Shown in pieces: positions 23,572 through 34,521 of a stretch of DNA of 64,000 bases. The notes under the pieces are model-generated. The model was not told the DNA's origin. It was given only the letters and a program-made list of their open reading frames with translations, and made no database searches. Where the stretch lies: contig JAOABH010000004.1 in the NCBI GenBank assembly GCA_026418455.1, positions 310,001 through 374,000 of the forward strand, read 5' to 3'. The translations under genes were made by a program, and so were the position numbers. The DNA is from Hydrogenothermaceae bacterium. GTDB lineage: Bacteria; Aquificota; Aquificia; Aquificales; Hydrogenothermaceae. Positions within the stretch are counted from its first letter, which is position 1; each line of letters begins with the position of its first letter.

Positions 23572-23784
23572 CTAAACATTTCCTATTTTTGTCACATTAA
23601 TGGTTTTTGGAAGCTTAACTTCATAAGGATTGATATCATCAGTAATTCTTAATTCGCAGCCGTTTGAAAGTTTTAAAATAAACTTATTTTCGTCTTTATA
23701 ACAATCAATAACATCTATTTCTAAATCTTTCTTAGATATATATACACTTAACCTATCATTTGCTTTTCGTAAGGTCACTTTCAT
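23572..23784 (-). CDS. nifT: NifT/FixU family protein
   Basis: 70 residues, the normal size of NifT. The pattern MKVTLRKANDRLSVYISKKDLE at the start and LSNGCELRITD in the middle matches the family, although the rest is divergent. NifT is found next to nifK in many nif clusters; its function is unknown and mutants usually have little phenotype. Here it stands between nifK and nifE, 24 bases after nifK. Confidence 0.8.
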   Translation of the reverse strand: MKVTLRKANDRLSVYISKKDLEIDVIDCYKDENKFILKLSNGCELRITDDINPYEVKLPKTINVTKIGNV

Positions 23785-23808
23785 GATGATAACCCCCTCC
23801 CAACTCCT

Positions 23809-25356
23809 TTATCTAATAATGTCATAACTGTAATCTGTAATTCCCATTTTGTTAGTATCAGAGTCTAAATAATCAAAAATACTATTGACAATCCAGGTTA
23901 AGAGTTGAATAGCTCCTTGATAACCTATAATTGGAAATCTGTGTAGGTGGTGTCTATCGTGTATTGGATAACCTATCCTTATTAACTTTAAGGGAAATCC
24001 TAAATCGTTTAGATCCCTTTCTACATACTTATGATAGGATGTACCTATTAAAAATGGAACAAACTCTTGCATAAGCAAAGTTCTTAGATGCCACATATCT
24101 TTACCCATATATACATTCATCTCTTTGCCTTGAGGAAATTCTTCTTTGAGCTTTTCCATGTCTTCAACCCAATCTTTAGTCCCATTCGTACACATCACAT
24201 GGACAGGTTCTCCACCAAGCTCCATTAGATATCTTGATAGCCCGTAAGCTAAATCAGGATCTCCTTGAAATGCAAACTGTTTTCCGTATATCCAATAATA
24301 TGAGTCTGTAATAGCATCTACCACTCTACCTCTTTCTATTTCAAGCTGCTCTGGTACTGGTTTTCCTGTGAGTTCTGATATAGCTATCATAAGTTCATCT
24401 GTACCTTTAATGCCTATTGGATTAACAACTCTCACATCTTGTCCCCATTCTTTTAGGAGCTCTTGGGTTTTCTTTGTGGAGTATCTTTGTAAAAGTATTG
24501 TAGCTTTTGAATTAGCAGCATCTTTAAGATCTTCTAATTTTGTTCCACCATAGTACATTTTATATTCACCATTTGCTGGAGAGTCAAGAATATCAGAAGG
24601 ATCGCTTAGCAATATATAATCAACACCAAATAAACCAAGTATCCTTTTTATCTCTCTATAATCTCCTATATAAGTGTCAAAACCAACTATTATGTTTATC
24701 CTATCCTTCTTTTCACCAGAAGGTGTGCTCATCTGTGATAATATACCATGCATCATGTTGTCATATCCCACTATGTGAGAACCCACAAATGAAGGGGTAT
24801 GAGCGTATGGAACAGGTAGATCCTGCGGTATATGACCCTTATCTTTCGCATTTTTTATGAAAGCATTTAAATCATCTCCGATAACCTCAGCCATACATGT
24901 AGTGTTAACAGCTATCATCTCTGGTTTGTATAATTTATAAGCATTCTCAAGACCTTCATACATGTTGTTGTAACCGCCAAAAACAGCAGCATCTTCTGTC
25001 ATAGCAGATGAGCATGCAGGAAACGGTTCTTTAAAATGTCTTGCTAAATGTGTTCTAAAGTATGCATTGCACCCTTGGGAGCCATGTGAATATACTAAGG
25101 TCTTTTCAAAACCAATAGCCGCAAGATATGCCCCAAGAGGTTGACAAGCCTTTATTGGATTTATAACTAAAGCCTCCCTATTCCAGTTTAGCTCATGATA
25201 CTCTTTACTCTTATGCCATTCTTTTATTCTGTTTATCTCATCTTCAGAAACTTTATTCTCATACCTTGATGCTTTATTTTTTAAAAGCTCTTTAAACTCT
25301 TCTTGTCTAAAAAGCTCAAGATGATCTTTTATGTTTAACTCTTTATCAATACTCAT
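23809..25356 (-). CDS. nifK: Nitrogenase MoFe protein beta subunit NifK
   Basis: 515 residues, the length of the molybdenum NifK with its N-terminal extension. P-cluster ligands are visible in INPIKACQPLGAYLAAIGF, YSHGSQGCNAYFRTHLARHFKEP and NTTCMAEVIGDDL. The N-terminal motif around WHKSKEYHELNWNREALVINP is typical of NifK. It follows nifD after 20 bases and precedes nifT. No frame problem is seen. Confidence 0.97.
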   Translation of the reverse strand: MSIDKELNIKDHLELFRQEEFKELLKNKASRYENKVSEDEINRIKEWHKSKEYHELNWNREALVINPIKACQPLGAYLAAIGFEKTLVYSHGSQGCNAYFRTHLARHFKEPFPACSSAMTEDAAVFGGYNNMYEGLENAYKLYKPEMIAVNTTCMAEVIGDDLNAFIKNAKDKGHIPQDLPVPYAHTPSFVGSHIVGYDNMMHGILSQMSTPSGEKKDRINIIVGFDTYIGDYREIKRILGLFGVDYILLSDPSDILDSPANGEYKMYYGGTKLEDLKDAANSKATILLQRYSTKKTQELLKEWGQDVRVVNPIGIKGTDELMIAISELTGKPVPEQLEIERGRVVDAITDSYYWIYGKQFAFQGDPDLAYGLSRYLMELGGEPVHVMCTNGTKDWVEDMEKLKEEFPQGKEMNVYMGKDMWHLRTLLMQEFVPFLIGTSYHKYVERDLNDLGFPLKLIRIGYPIHDRHHLHRFPIIGYQGAIQLLTWIVNSIFDYLDSDTNKMGITDYSYDIIR

Positions 25357-25376
25357 GATTAATCACCTCCGTTAAA

Positions 25377-26852
25377 TTAAACTCTTTTCCAAGGGGGCGT
25401 TAGCTCTTTCCAAACATAGCCATTAACAGCCATATCCACGTCTCTTGCAAATATTTCAAACCCTTCTACACCATGATATGGACCAGAATAATCCCAAGAA
25501 TGCATTTGTCTAAATGGTATACCCATTTTTTGAGCTTGATATTTTTCTTTAATACCACTTCCAAAAAGATCTGGTTTAAGCTCTTTTAGGATTTTCTCAA
25601 GCTCATACTCTGTAGCATCATCCACAATTATAGTTACGTTATCAATATAATGAGTAGTTCTTTCATAGTCATCCGCATGAGCGAACTCATATCCTAATGC
25701 TATGACCTCGGCTCCTAAATCTTCAAAAGCTGTTACTATATGTCTTGGTCTTAGTCCACCTACATAAAGGGCTATCTTTTTCCCTTGTATCCTTGGTTTA
25801 TACTTATCTATTACTTTTTGAAGTCTAGGTCCATACACTTCGTTAATAAGATATTCAGTTCTTTCTTTTATCTTATCATCAAAGAATGAAGCTATCTTTC
25901 TCATACTCTCAAATATTTGAGTTGGACCAAAAAAGTTGTACTCAACCCATGGTATGCCAAACGCCTCTTCCATATATCTTGAAATGTAATTCATTGAACG
26001 ATAACAATGTAGAACATTTAATTTTACTTTTTTAGTATTTACCAGTTCTGAAAGTGTCCCATCACCAGACCATTGAGCAATAACGTTTAGACCCATATCT
26101 TCCAATATCTTTCTGGATGTCCACGCATCACCGCCTATATTGTAATCTCCAATTATTGCTATGTTATAGGGGGAGTCTTCTATCTCTTGAGCAAAGCTAT
26201 TTGTATCCACATACTTATTCTCAAATACCCAGTCCCTGATGGTATCATTTGCGATATGATGGCCTAAGGATTGAGATACACCTCTAAATCCTTCACATCT
26301 AACTGGTACCACAGGCTTATTTATTTTTTTTGACATCTGCCTTGCAACCGCTTCGATATCATCACCTATCAAACCAATAGGACATTCTGATTGAATAGTA
26401 ATACCTTTATTAAGCGGAAATAGCTTTTCAATTTCTTCTATTATTTGTGTTAGTTTCTTATCGCCACCGAAAACTACATCTCTTTCTTGAAAATCTGATG
26501 TAAAGTTCATAGTCCCAAAGGTATTCACACCAGTATGTCCAATATAATAATTTCTTCTACCCGCCCAGGAATAATATCCACATCCTACTGGTCCGTGCGA
26601 TATATGTATCATATCCTTAACAGGTCCCCAAACAACACCTTTAGAGCCTGCGTATGCACATCCTCTTACAGACATTACGCCAGGTCTTGATTTTACATTG
26701 GAAGCCTGAACACATTTTGTATCCTTAGGAAAACTCTCATCTACGACATTCATATGTTTTGCTCTATCTTTTTGAGCTTTTTTTGTATAAGCGTTAAGTA
26801 TATCCTGAACAACTTTTTCTGCTTCTTCTTTGCTCACTAAATTCAATGGCAT
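25377..26852 (-). CDS. nifD: Nitrogenase MoFe protein alpha subunit NifD
   Basis: 491 residues. It carries FeMo-co and shares the P-cluster with NifK. P-cluster cysteines lie in [21 protein letters not shown] and [11 protein letters not shown]. FeMo-co ligands are the cysteine in [12 protein letters not shown] and the histidine in [31 protein letters not shown] carries the conserved histidine near the cofactor. These point to the Mo, not the V or Fe-only, enzyme. It follows nifH after about 70 bases that hold a terminator-like hairpin. Confidence 0.97.
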   Translation of the reverse strand: MPLNLVSKEEAEKVVQDILNAYTKKAQKDRAKHMNVVDESFPKDTKCVQASNVKSRPGVMSVRGCAYAGSKGVVWGPVKDMIHISHGPVGCGYYSWAGRRNYYIGHTGVNTFGTMNFTSDFQERDVVFGGDKKLTQIIEEIEKLFPLNKGITIQSECPIGLIGDDIEAVARQMSKKINKPVVPVRCEGFRGVSQSLGHHIANDTIRDWVFENKYVDTNSFAQEIEDSPYNIAIIGDYNIGGDAWTSRKILEDMGLNVIAQWSGDGTLSELVNTKKVKLNVLHCYRSMNYISRYMEEAFGIPWVEYNFFGPTQIFESMRKIASFFDDKIKERTEYLINEVYGPRLQKVIDKYKPRIQGKKIALYVGGLRPRHIVTAFEDLGAEVIALGYEFAHADDYERTTHYIDNVTIIVDDATEYELEKILKELKPDLFGSGIKEKYQAQKMGIPFRQMHSWDYSGPYHGVEGFEIFARDVDMAVNGYVWKELTPPWKRV

Positions 26853-26873
26853 AATAATTACCTCCTTTTTAGT

Positions 26874-26896
26874 AAAAAGAGGGAGATATTCCCCTC
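26874..26896 (-). terminator. Hairpin with U-tract between nifH and nifD (attenuator-like)
   Basis: On the minus strand GAGGG (26896-26892), an 8-base loop and CCCTC (26883-26879) are followed by five U. The short stem suggests partial termination or 3'-end stabilisation of a nifH-only message, which would give more Fe protein than MoFe protein. It lies between the nifH stop and the nifD ribosome-binding site. Confidence 0.55.
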
Positions 26897-26921
26897 AATT
26901 TAAAACATTAGGCATAAAAAC

Positions 26922-27872
<951 letters not shown>

Positions 27873-27917
27873 TTAAGTGTATGAAAATAAGCTATTTTTA
27901 ATATATAAAACAAAAAT

Positions 27918-27933
27918 TGTTATAAATATTACA
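27918..27933. promoter_or_regulatory. NifA upstream activator site of nifH
   Basis: TGT-N10-ACA at 27918-27933, 51 bases upstream of the nifH -24 element. Unlike the other two nif control regions only one exact copy was found here. The rest of the roughly 280-base gap up to the tRNA holds only A/T-rich sequence and the tRNA promoter. Confidence 0.6.
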
Positions 27934-28041
27934 ACTTTGTAGAGGTATTTATTACAAAATTAATGTTATTACCTTAAAAATTAATAAACAAAAATAGCAG
28001 GTATGTGTATTATGAAAGGAAGAGTAGGAAGTAGTAAAATT

Positions 28042-28070
28042 TTGCATAATTTACTAAATTATGTTAATAT
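28042..28070 (+). promoter_or_regulatory. Sigma70 promoter of tRNA-Cys
   Basis: TTGCAT (28042-28047), a 17-base spacer and TAATAT (28065-28070), with TG at 28062-28063 making an extended -10. The tRNA begins 16 bases downstream, leaving a short leader. Confidence 0.6.
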
Positions 28071-28085
28071 ATATTCCTGCCTTTT

Positions 28086-28157
28086 GGCGGGGTAGCCAAG
28101 TGGTAAGGCAGGGGACTGCAAATCCCTTATACGTGGGTTCGATTCCCACCCCCGCCT
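28086..28157 (+). tRNA. tRNA-Cys (anticodon GCA)
   Basis: The cloverleaf folds completely: acceptor stem GGCGGGG / CCCCGCC, D stem GCC / GGC, anticodon stem GGGGA / TCCCT around CTGCAAA, and T stem GTGGG / CCCAC around TTCGATT. The anticodon is GCA and the discriminator base is U, as expected for cysteine. The 3' CCA is not encoded. It lies alone between nifH and thiE. Confidence 0.95.
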
Positions 28158-28158
28158 T

Positions 28159-28767
28159 TTAGTCAAAAAGTTTTTTATATTCCAAAGCTCTCTGTTTAAT
28201 ATCCGGAGAAGTCCATATATCGTTTATAACTGCTACTATATCAGCTCCTAAATCTATAAGCTCTTTAGCTCTCTCTACTGTTATTCCTCCTATGACACAC
28301 ACTGGAATTTTTAACTCCTTTTTTGCCTGAGATATTATCTCCTTAGGGACTATCTTTGAGGTTGGTTTTGTTGGAGATGGATAAAAACTACCAAACGCTA
28401 CATAAGAAGCTCCTAATTTTTCCATCTCTTTGGCTCTCTCTATACTTCCATAGCAGGAGACTCCAACTATCTTACCTTTCATAATCTCTATAACTTTTTC
28501 TATATTCTCATCTTCCTCCCCAACGTGGACACCATCAGCTTCAGATTTTAAAGCAAGATTTACTCTATCATTTACTATAAAGTAAGCATTATATTTATGG
28601 CATAAATCCCGAAGTTTTAAAGCATACTCTAATAAAAAATCATCACTGTTATTTTTATCTCTAAGTTGAACAAATTTAGCTCCACCTTCAAGAGCCTGTT
28701 TGACCATATCAAACATTTTTCCATAAGGTGTAAGTTTCTCATCTGTTATTACATATAAACCTTTCAT
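28159..28767 (-). CDS. thiE: Thiamine-phosphate synthase ThiE
   Basis: 202 residues. ThiE joins the pyrimidine and thiazole halves of thiamine phosphate. The TIM-barrel signatures are clear: GAKFVQLRDKN, FIVNDRVNLAL, ADGVHVGEED, VAFGSFYPSPTKP and CVIGGITVER. It ends one base from tRNA-Cys on the other strand. No TPP riboswitch could be recognised upstream. Confidence 0.95.
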   Translation of the reverse strand: MKGLYVITDEKLTPYGKMFDMVKQALEGGAKFVQLRDKNNSDDFLLEYALKLRDLCHKYNAYFIVNDRVNLALKSEADGVHVGEEDENIEKVIEIMKGKIVGVSCYGSIERAKEMEKLGASYVAFGSFYPSPTKPTSKIVPKEIISQAKKELKIPVCVIGGITVERAKELIDLGADIVAVINDIWTSPDIKQRALEYKKLFD

Positions 28768-28997
28768 CTCTTACCTCCGAGTGTATTTATGTTAGTTATT
28801 TTAACTTAAACCTTTTGATTAGATAAAACTAAATAAAAGCTGTTTTACAGATAAGAAACTTCATTTTAAGAAAGTTTTTAATATAATCTATCTTATATTA
28901 AATTTAACATCTTCAAAATAAATATGTTTTTTACAATATAAGGTAAATTATATTACAACTATATAAACCATCAAAAATTTGGGTTTTTAATATTTAT

Positions 28998-29840
28998 CTA
29001 AGCTGTTAATTTTGAGTAAATTTCTCCTGCATGATAGGAGCTTCTTACAAGTTTTCCAGAGAATACTTCTTTAAATCCAAGTTCTATAGCTATCTTTTTG
29101 AGTGTCTCAAACTCTTCATCTGAGTAGTATTTTTCAACTGGAAGGTGACTTTTTGAAGGTTGTAAATACTGACCTATTGTAATTATGTCAACATCTACAT
29201 CTTTTAAATCCCTCAATAATTGGTATATCTGATTAAAAGTTTCTCCTAAACCGACCATAAATCCGGACTTAGTTTTTATACTACTGTCTATATTTTTGAT
29301 ACTTTTAAGTAGATTCAATGATCTTTCATACTTGCCTTGTGGTCTTACTTTTTTGTAAAGTTCTTTTACTGTTTCTATATTATGGTTTATAACATCTGGT
29401 TTGGATTTGATAACTGTCTTTAGAGCTTTTTCATCTCCTCTAAAGTCAGGAATTAAAACCTCTACCTTTATATCTTCTCCTAACTCTCGTATTCTATATA
29501 CAACTTCTGCAAAATGAGAAGCACCACCATCAGGAAGGTCATCTCTATCTACAGATGTTATAACTATATACTTTAGTCCTAAGGTTTTTACTGCTTGAGC
29601 TATTTTTATTGGTTCTTGGCTATCCAAAGGGAGAGGTTTTCCATGGGATACATTACAGTATGGGCAGTTTCTCGTACAGATATCTCCCATTATCATAAAA
29701 GTAGCTGTTTTTTTTGAGAAACATTCTCCTATATTTGGGCAGTTTGCTTCCTCGCAAACTGTATGTAAGTTTAGCCTGCGAAGAAGCTTTTTTATCTGAA
29801 AAACTTCCGGTAGTAAAGGAGATATTACCTTAGGTTTCAT
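28998..29840 (-). CDS. lipA: Lipoyl synthase LipA
   Basis: 280 residues. A radical SAM enzyme that inserts two sulfurs into protein-bound octanoate. Both cluster motifs are present: the auxiliary [12 protein letters not shown] and the SAM-cluster motif CTRNCPYC, and SSYHAG closes the protein with the conserved serine ligand. It overlaps the end of glyA by 11 bases, so the two are probably co-translated; lipoate and SHMT both serve glycine/one-carbon metabolism. About 230 A/T-rich bases without a recognised feature lie between it and thiE. Confidence 0.95.
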   Translation of the reverse strand: MKPKVISPLLPEVFQIKKLLRRLNLHTVCEEANCPNIGECFSKKTATFMIMGDICTRNCPYCNVSHGKPLPLDSQEPIKIAQAVKTLGLKYIVITSVDRDDLPDGGASHFAEVVYRIRELGEDIKVEVLIPDFRGDEKALKTVIKSKPDVINHNIETVKELYKKVRPQGKYERSLNLLKSIKNIDSSIKTKSGFMVGLGETFNQIYQLLRDLKDVDVDIITIGQYLQPSKSHLPVEKYYSDEEFETLKKIAIELGFKEVFSGKLVRSSYHAGEIYSKLTA

Positions 29841-31098
29841 AACCGTAATCTTTAAACCAATCAGGATAGAGAGGATATTTACTGCAAAGTGATAACACGT
29901 CTTCTTTTACTTCCTGGATAACTTTTTCATTATCTATATTTTTTAGAACTTTGACTATATTCTTGGCTATTTTTCTCATATCATTTTCTTTCATTCCTCT
30001 TGTTGTTAAAGCAGCTGTACCAAGTCTTATTCCAGATGTGATGGTAGGTTTTTCTGGATCATAAGGTATGGCATTTTTATTAACTGTAATATTTGCTTTT
30101 CCAAGGGCTTCTTCTGCTACGTTTCCTTTTACATTAAGTGGTCTTAAATCAACAAGCATAAGATGGGAATCTGTTCCTCCGGAAACTATCCTTAAACCTT
30201 CTGCTTTTAACTCTTCTGCCAAAGCTTGAGCATTTTTTACAACCTGTTTTGCATACTCTTTAAACTCATCTGTTAGAGCTTCTTTAAATGCAACAGCTTT
30301 TGCCGCTATCACATGCATAAGAGGACCACCTTGAAGTCTTGGGAAAACCCACTTATCTATATCTTTTGCAAACTCCTCTTTACAGAGTATAAATCCACCT
30401 CTTGGACCTCTTAATGTCTTGTGGGTTGTTGATGTTACAAAGTGAGAGTAAGGAACTGGGTTTGGATATACACCACCAGCTATAAGCCCAGAGTAATGAG
30501 CCATATCAACCATAAGTAATGCTCCTACCTCATCTGCTATCTCTCTGAATTTTGCAAAATCTATAACTCTTGAGTAAGCCGAAGCTCCGGCAACTATCAA
30601 CTTTGGTTTATACTCTTTTGCAAGTCTATAAACTTCATCGTAATCTATAAGCTCTGTTTTTGGATCTAAACCATATTGGACTGAGTTAAACACTACTCCG
30701 GATATATTAACTTTTGCACCGTGAGTAAGATGTCCTCCATGGTCTAATCTCATTCCCATTATAGTGTCTCCCGGTTGAAGTTGGGAGAAAAATACTGCTT
30801 GATTAGCCTGAGATCCAGAGTGTGGCTGTACATTAGCATGATCTGCACCGTATATTTTCTTTAATCTCTCAATAGCCAAATCTTCCACTATATCAACATA
30901 CTCACAACCACCGTAATACCTCTTGTGAGGCAAACCTTCAGCATACTTGTTAGTTAAAACACTACCCTGAGCTTCCATCACCGCTTGAGATGTGTAATTT
31001 TCAGATGCAATCATCTCAAGATGTTCTTCCTGCCTTTTAAATTCCTTAGTAAAAGCCTGATAAACTTCCGGATCAGTCTGTTTTAAATGTTCTAACAT
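29830..31098 (-). CDS. glyA: Serine hydroxymethyltransferase GlyA
   Basis: 422 residues. It interconverts serine and glycine with transfer of a one-carbon unit to tetrahydrofolate. Typical motifs are [44 protein letters not shown], and the PLP-lysine region [15 protein letters not shown]. It follows the DNA methyltransferase after one base position without a gap, and overlaps lipA at its end. Nothing unusual was noted. Confidence 0.97.
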   Translation of the reverse strand: MLEHLKQTDPEVYQAFTKEFKRQEEHLEMIASENYTSQAVMEAQGSVLTNKYAEGLPHKRYYGGCEYVDIVEDLAIERLKKIYGADHANVQPHSGSQANQAVFFSQLQPGDTIMGMRLDHGGHLTHGAKVNISGVVFNSVQYGLDPKTELIDYDEVYRLAKEYKPKLIVAGASAYSRVIDFAKFREIADEVGALLMVDMAHYSGLIAGGVYPNPVPYSHFVTSTTHKTLRGPRGGFILCKEEFAKDIDKWVFPRLQGGPLMHVIAAKAVAFKEALTDEFKEYAKQVVKNAQALAEELKAEGLRIVSGGTDSHLMLVDLRPLNVKGNVAEEALGKANITVNKNAIPYDPEKPTITSGIRLGTAALTTRGMKENDMRKIAKNIVKVLKNIDNEKVIQEVKEDVLSLCSKYPLYPDWFKDYGYET

Positions 31099-32010
31099 TT
31101 AATCCTCCTGCAAAGAATTCTTTAATCTTATGTTTGCAAGCTCAATGTATTCTTGATTTATTTCATAGCCTATATAGAACCTGCTTGTTTTTATGCTTGC
31201 CAAGGCGGTTGAACCGCTTCCCATAAAGGGATCAAGCACTACATCACCTTCAAAGGTGTATAACTGAATGAACCTGTAAGGTAATTCTACAGGGAAGGGT
31301 GCTGGATGTCCTACCTTCTTTGCTGATTCTGGTTTCATATACCAAACACTTCTTGTATAAGTCAAAAATTCATCCCTTGTGATGGTATCTCTTTTACTTT
31401 TGCTCTTCTTCCTCTCATATGTTCCCTTTGAAAATATCAGTATGTATTCGTGTTCATCCCTTATCACAGGGTTCTTTGCAGAAAGCCATGTGCCCCAAGC
31501 AGTAGATGGTGCACCGCCTCCTTTCTTTACCCATATAACTTCACCACGCATTAAGAAACCTATCTCTAACATATCCTGGATTATAAAAGCATGAAGGGGT
31601 ATATAGGGCTTTCTTCCAAGGTTTGCCACATTGATGCATGCACGACCACCTGGCACAAGAACTCTATAGACTTCTCTCCAGACCCTTTTCAAAAAGCTCC
31701 TATAACTGTAAAAATCCAAATCATTGTCATATTCCTTACCAACATTGTAAGGTGGAGATGTTATCATCAGATGCACGCTGTTGTTAGGTATTTCGGACAT
31801 GTTCTCTGAAGATTTATAAAGTATTTTGTTTATCAGCTCCTTAGGAAACTCTTGCTCCTCTGAGATAAGTTCTTCCCTTTTATACCGTTCTGCAAAACTT
31901 TCAATAAGCCTTCTTGAGTAGAATTTGCTGGAGTCATGCGCAAATCTTCCACCAACTCCAAAGCTGTAAGTTACAGTGCCTTTTACTCTTCTGCCCATAA
32001 ATCTATCCAC
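31099..32010 (-). CDS. Type II DNA methyltransferase (TSPPY class)
   Basis: 303 residues. An amino-methyltransferase: the catalytic motif TSPPYNVGKEYDN near residue 85 precedes the SAM-binding motif DPFMGSGSTALAS near residue 270, the order of the beta class. The TSPPY form is common in N4-cytosine enzymes, but N6-adenine cannot be excluded. It starts inside the end of the restriction gene (28-base overlap; a second ATG at 31998 is also possible), so methylase and nuclease are translationally coupled. Base composition is slightly richer in G+C than most flanking genes. Confidence 0.88.
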   Translation of the reverse strand: MDRFMGRRVKGTVTYSFGVGGRFAHDSSKFYSRRLIESFAERYKREELISEEQEFPKELINKILYKSSENMSEIPNNSVHLMITSPPYNVGKEYDNDLDFYSYRSFLKRVWREVYRVLVPGGRACINVANLGRKPYIPLHAFIIQDMLEIGFLMRGEVIWVKKGGGAPSTAWGTWLSAKNPVIRDEHEYILIFSKGTYERKKSKSKRDTITRDEFLTYTRSVWYMKPESAKKVGHPAPFPVELPYRFIQLYTFEGDVVLDPFMGSGSTALASIKTSRFYIGYEINQEYIELANIRLKNSLQED

Positions 32011-32621
32011 CTCTTGTATGGGTCATAGCCTATGTTCGCAGTTTCCCAGTATATATCTATAACATAGCCCATATTTTTTGCTGTTGCTACCGCTTCCTGT
32101 AAAACATAGGAGCTTATCTCTACTCCTCTTGGATTAGTTCCTTTTTTTGGCTTCTTAAAATATGATTTTTCATGCTTATTAAACAGTTCAAGCTGAAGTT
32201 CAAGCGGTATATAACAAAACTCTCCAATATCATCCCAGTTTATACGAAAAAAAAGTATGTCTGTCTTTGGTTTATATGTTTCAACAAAATTATTTACCTT
32301 ATCCCAATCCACAGTCCAGATAAGCTTGACACCTGAATATCCACTTCCTGTCTTTGTTTTTATTGATATGGGATTACTATGTCCTTCAAGAATTACATCA
32401 ACTTCATGCGTGGTTATATTAGGCTCTTTAACCTTATCCTCACCAAAATAATACTTGAGCATAGCAACTACAACTCTTTCTCTCAAAGTTCCGGCTTCCA
32501 TACCTACTTTTCCTCCTCTTGACACCTCCAGCTCAGCCAGCTTAAATAAATACGGCAGTTTTCTCTTTATCTTCTCAACCATATTCTCATCTTTAAACAA
32601 GTTTTTTAATAAGTCTACCAT
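31983..32621 (-). CDS. Probable type II restriction endonuclease
   Basis: 212 residues. It precedes and overlaps a DNA methyltransferase, as expected of a restriction partner. A PD-(D/E)xK-like core can be read: E followed by VDVILEGHSNPISIKTKTG, with D and K in suitable positions. The protein is otherwise unfamiliar to me; a ThaI-type enzyme is a possibility only. It ends in WETANIGYDPYKRWIDLWAEE. The assignment leans on context. Confidence 0.68.
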   Translation of the reverse strand: MVDLLKNLFKDENMVEKIKRKLPYLFKLAELEVSRGGKVGMEAGTLRERVVVAMLKYYFGEDKVKEPNITTHEVDVILEGHSNPISIKTKTGSGYSGVKLIWTVDWDKVNNFVETYKPKTDILFFRINWDDIGEFCYIPLELQLELFNKHEKSYFKKPKKGTNPRGVEISSYVLQEAVATAKNMGYVIDIYWETANIGYDPYKRWIDLWAEE

Positions 32622-32639
32622 CTACTTTATTCAACTCCT

Positions 32640-33086
32640 TTAAATCTTTCCAATTTCTATATCATGGATTAATTTAACCCTTCTTTCGTGTCTACCACCT
32701 TCAAACTCTGTCTCAAGAAAAACATCTATAATAGCAAGAGCATGGTCTAACCCTATTACTCTCTGACCTAAAGCCAAAACATTTGCATCATTGTGGGATC
32801 TTGACATCCTTGCCATAAACTCATTTGTACATAAAGCAGCTCTTACACCTTGCACTTTATTTGCTGCAATAGATATTCCTATACCTGTTCCACAGATTAT
32901 AATCCCTCTATCTGCTTCACCAGATGCAACAGATTTTGCTACTTCCTCACCAAAATACGGATAATCAACAGGCTCGGGAGAGTAAGTTCCCTTATCAATA
33001 ACCTCGTACTTCTTACTCTTCAGATACTCTTTAATTTTCTCCTTGTAGAAAAAGCCACCGTGATCACTACCTATAGCAATCTTCAA
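32640..33086 (-). CDS. rpiB: Ribose-5-phosphate isomerase B
   Basis: 148 residues. It interconverts ribose 5-phosphate and ribulose 5-phosphate. The LacAB/RpiB family motifs are clear: IGSDHGGFFYKE, VDYPYFGEEVA, RGIIICGTGIGISIAANK with the catalytic cysteine, and SRSHNDANVLALG. It stands 18 bases before the restriction gene and in the same direction, so the R-M pair may be transcribed from its promoter. Confidence 0.95.
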   Translation of the reverse strand: MKIAIGSDHGGFFYKEKIKEYLKSKKYEVIDKGTYSPEPVDYPYFGEEVAKSVASGEADRGIIICGTGIGISIAANKVQGVRAALCTNEFMARMSRSHNDANVLALGQRVIGLDHALAIIDVFLETEFEGGRHERRVKLIHDIEIGKI

Positions 33087-33176
33087 TTTTTTACCTCTTG
33101 AAAAATTTTTGATTTTGTTATTTTATCACATAGTTCTTTCTGGTAGAATATAAATAATCACCTTACAGGAGTGGTA

Positions 33177-34508
33177 ATGTTCAGGATATTTTTAACTTTT
33201 ATATTTACTGTGAGTATGTCAGCATACTCATCAGAGATAGTTAAGTTTGAAGAAGACCCATTGGAGATAGCTATAAAGGAAGTTTCTGCTAAGAAGTTTC
33301 AAAATGATATTCTAAAAGCCATTAAATATTATAACGATGGACTTTTTTCAAAATCTATAGATATATCTAAGGATTTACTTAAAACTTCCGGAATATCTGA
33401 TAAGGACAGGCAGATTATTTATTTGCTTTTATCGAGCAGTTTTTACAAAACAAAAGATGAAGATAGTATGATAGGCTTGATAAAATCTTTGGAATCTAAG
33501 AGTTTTCCAGATAAATATATGCTATATAGAGTATTTCAGCTTGCATCACTACTTTTTACAGAGAGAAAAAACGAAGAGGGTATAAAAGCCGTTTTTGACA
33601 AGATCTATGTAAAGAGGATATCTATTCCAGATTTAGATTTTTTACTTGATGAAATAACTAAAAATGATATATTTAATATATATCCAAACAAAACCCAAAC
33701 TGTAAATTACAGAGGTGTAGAATTTCAGTTAAACAGAAATATCTTTCCATTTGACCCGTCTAAAAGAGTGTTTGGAGAGTTATTTATATACATTGTAGAA
33801 AATGACACAACCTTACTTGAAATATCAAAGAAGTTTGATTTTGGCTACTACGAACTTAAAAATGCAAATCCTTTAATAGACCCTTTCGATGTAAGAAAAA
33901 ACCAGATTGTAATCTTTCCATACAGAAGGATATTTCCTTACGAAAAGATTAATTACAACAATATATATATAAATCTTGTGGAAAAGAGGCTTTACTATCC
34001 TGTAGTAATTGATAATAAGAGTTATGTAATCACATTTCCAATAGGAATAGGTACAGATGAAGCTCAATCACCTGTAGGAGAGTTTAAAATCTCTGAAAAA
34101 AGAAAAGACCCTGCTTGGTATCCTCCTGAAAGTATAAGGAAGGAACAGCCAGACTTACCTAAGGTGTTTCCACCTGGACCTGACAATCCCCTTGGAACAA
34201 GGGCAATGAGACTTGGTAATACTTCTTTCTTGATGCATGGAACAAATAAAGAGTATGGTATCGGTATGAAAGTAAGCCATGGTTGTATAAGGATGTATAA
34301 TGAGGACGTGGAGAAACTTTTTGAAGTTGTAGATGTAGGAACTAAGGTTGTTAGTAATGAGATATATATAAAGAAAGCCGGAAATGAGATAGAGATTTTT
34401 GATGAATCTGGATATAAATTTTTGGATACTGTCTCCACATCTAAGGTATTTAACAGTATTTACAAAACTGATATGTTTGGAAAAAGTTTTAGTATAAAGA
34501 TTTTTTAG
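33177..34508 (+). CDS. LysM / L,D-transpeptidase (YkuD) cell-wall protein
   Basis: About 443 residues. The start has a signal peptide (FRIFLTFIFTVSMSAYSSE). A helical N-terminal region of about 180 residues is followed by a LysM-like stretch (DTTLLEISKKFDFGYYELKNANPLID) and a YkuD domain with SHGCIRMYNEDVEKLF, which contains the catalytic cysteine. Such enzymes form 3-3 peptidoglycan cross-links or attach lipoproteins in the periplasm. The ATG at 33177 is chosen because AGGAG lies 5 bases before it; a GTG at 33171 overlaps that site. It is followed 13 bases later by bioA. Confidence 0.88.
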   Translation: MFRIFLTFIFTVSMSAYSSEIVKFEEDPLEIAIKEVSAKKFQNDILKAIKYYNDGLFSKSIDISKDLLKTSGISDKDRQIIYLLLSSSFYKTKDEDSMIGLIKSLESKSFPDKYMLYRVFQLASLLFTERKNEEGIKAVFDKIYVKRISIPDLDFLLDEITKNDIFNIYPNKTQTVNYRGVEFQLNRNIFPFDPSKRVFGELFIYIVENDTTLLEISKKFDFGYYELKNANPLIDPFDVRKNQIVIFPYRRIFPYEKINYNNIYINLVEKRLYYPVVIDNKSYVITFPIGIGTDEAQSPVGEFKISEKRKDPAWYPPESIRKEQPDLPKVFPPGPDNPLGTRAMRLGNTSFLMHGTNKEYGIGMKVSHGCIRMYNEDVEKLFEVVDVGTKVVSNEIYIKKAGNEIEIFDESGYKFLDTVSTSKVFNSIYKTDMFGKSFSIKIF

Positions 34509-34521
34509 AGAGGAGTGTTAG

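Noticed and set aside
28768-28997. Possible TPP riboswitch before thiE
   Set aside because: No CUGAGA or conserved thi-box pattern could be found on the minus strand in this A/T-rich gap.
31099-32621. Restriction-modification pair as part of a larger genomic island
   Set aside because: Flanking genes are ordinary housekeeping genes and no integrase, tRNA attachment site or repeats border the pair.
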